Assembly: GCF_001500125.1 (NCBI RefSeq)
Contig: NZ_LQIV01000005.1
Coordinates: 1 to 64,000, forward strand
Direction of reading: 5' to 3'
DNA length: 64,000 nt
Source: Mycobacterium sp. IS-1742
GTDB lineage: Bacteria > Actinomycetota > Actinomycetes > Mycobacteriales > Mycobacteriaceae
A program made the position numbers and the translations under genes. The notes beneath the pieces are model-generated. The model had not been told where the DNA came from. It worked only from the letters and a program-made list of their open reading frames with translations, and did no database searches. This document shows positions 63,321 to 64,000 of the stretch, piece after piece (position 1 is the stretch's first letter; each line of letters starts with the position of its first letter).

Positions 63321-64000
63321 TCAGCCCTCGATGAAGGTTTCCAGCTGCGTGCGGGCGACGTCGTCGGGCAGCTGCTGCGGCGGGCTCTTCATCAGATACG
63401 CCGACGCGGCGACGACGGGGCCGCCGACACCGCGGTCCTTGGCGATCTTCGCGGCGCGGACCGCGTCGATGATGACGCCGGCCGAGTTCGGCGAATCCCA
63501 CACCTCGAGCTTGTACTCCAGGTTCAGCGGTACGTCACCGAAGGCGCGGCCCTCGAGGCGGACGTAGGCCCACTTGCGGTCGTCGAGCCAGCCGACGTGG
63601 TCGGACGGGCCGATGTGGACGTCCTTGGTGTTGAACTCGCGCTGCAGGTTGCTGGTCACGGCCTGGGTCTTGGAGATCTTCTTGGACTCCAGGCGCGAAC
63701 GCTCGAGCATGTTGAGGAAGTCCATGTTGCCGCCGACGTTGAGCTGCATGGTGCGGTCGAGCTGCACGCCGCGGTCCTCGAACAGCTTGGCCATCACGCG
63801 GTGGGTGATGGTGGCGCCGACCTGGCTCTTGATGTCGTCGCCGACGATCGGCACGCCGGCGTCCTCGAACTTCTTCGCCCACACCGGGTCGGATGCGATG
63901 AACACCGGAAGCGCGTTGACGAACGCCACGCCTGCGTCGATCGCGCACTGGGCGTAGAACTTGTCGGCCTCCTCCGAACCCACCGGCAGGTAGGACACCA
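63321..64000 (-). CDS. ino1: Ino1, inositol-1-phosphate synthase (3' part)
   Basis: The C-terminal 226 residues or so of myo-inositol-1-phosphate synthase, which makes inositol phosphate for phosphatidylinositol and mycothiol. Segments [51 protein letters not shown] and [21 protein letters not shown] carry the conserved Lys and Asp active-site positions. The reading frame continues past the right edge, so the N-terminal NAD-binding half is missing. It matches Rv0046c. Confidence 0.95.
   Translation of the reverse strand, partial: VSYLPVGSEEADKFYAQCAIDAGVAFVNALPVFIASDPVWAKKFEDAGVPIVGDDIKSQVGATITHRVMAKLFEDRGVQLDRTMQLNVGGNMDFLNMLERSRLESKKISKTQAVTSNLQREFNTKDVHIGPSDHVGWLDDRKWAYVRLEGRAFGDVPLNLEYKLEVWDSPNSAGVIIDAVRAAKIAKDRGVGGPVVAASAYLMKSPPQQLPDDVARTQLETFIEG

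Overview
This window is the chromosomal origin region of a fast-growing mycobacterium (Mycobacterium sensu lato, probably Mycolicibacterium). The call rests on high G+C, the gene order around dnaA-dnaN-recF-gyrB-gyrA, and mycobacterium-specific genes: cwsA, crgA, cwlM, mtc28, the MurJ-pseudokinase fusion and glucosylglycerate hydrolase. I could not name the species. No insertion sequence, prophage or CRISPR array was seen. The largest insert inside a core gene is a 421-residue intein in gyrA.

Layout. 1-6155: the pstP-rodA-pbpA-pknA-pknB cell-wall elongation and Ser/Thr-kinase operon, in which all four junctions are ATGA overlaps. 6133-9870: trpG, a DUF881 membrane protein, crgA, a PH-like protein, ppiA, cwsA, tRNA-Ala, a 34-residue DLW-39-type gene and tRNA-Ile. 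10017-22846 (minus strand): DUF3566 protein, gyrA, gyrB, dciA, recF, gnd, dnaN, the oriC spacer and dnaA. 23403-28726 (plus strand): rpmH, rnpA, yidD, yidC, jag, rsmG, parA and parB, with two parS sites. 28912-41681: a GNAT-like protein, cwlM, trxA, trxB, sigM, murJ fusion, DUF6049 protein, mutT4 and pcnA.

41688-64000 is more variable. It holds an Asp-rich repeat protein, an extra Ser/Thr kinase, homologues of the M. tuberculosis Rv0036c-Rv0042c genes including leuS, a DUF559 nuclease-like gene between two related palindromes, an SDR, ggH, marR, an amino-acid ABC transporter, gntR, an LLM oxidoreductase, a PhoX-like protein, a secreted acidic metalloprotease candidate, an alpha/beta hydrolase and the 3' part of ino1.

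The genes work together as replication initiation and topology (dnaA, dnaN, recF, gyrAB, dciA, oriC), origin segregation (parAB and parS), RNA and membrane-protein biogenesis (rpmH, rnpA, yidDC, jag), envelope growth under kinase control (rodA, pbpA, pknA, pknB, cwlM, murJ, crgA, cwsA) and thiol redox under ECF sigma control (sigM, trxB, trxA).

The most unusual points are the palindrome-bounded DUF559 gene, the intein placed directly after the gyrase catalytic tyrosine, identical extended DnaA boxes about 12-13 kb on either side of oriC, and a sigM locus with no room for the anti-sigma gene found there in M. tuberculosis.
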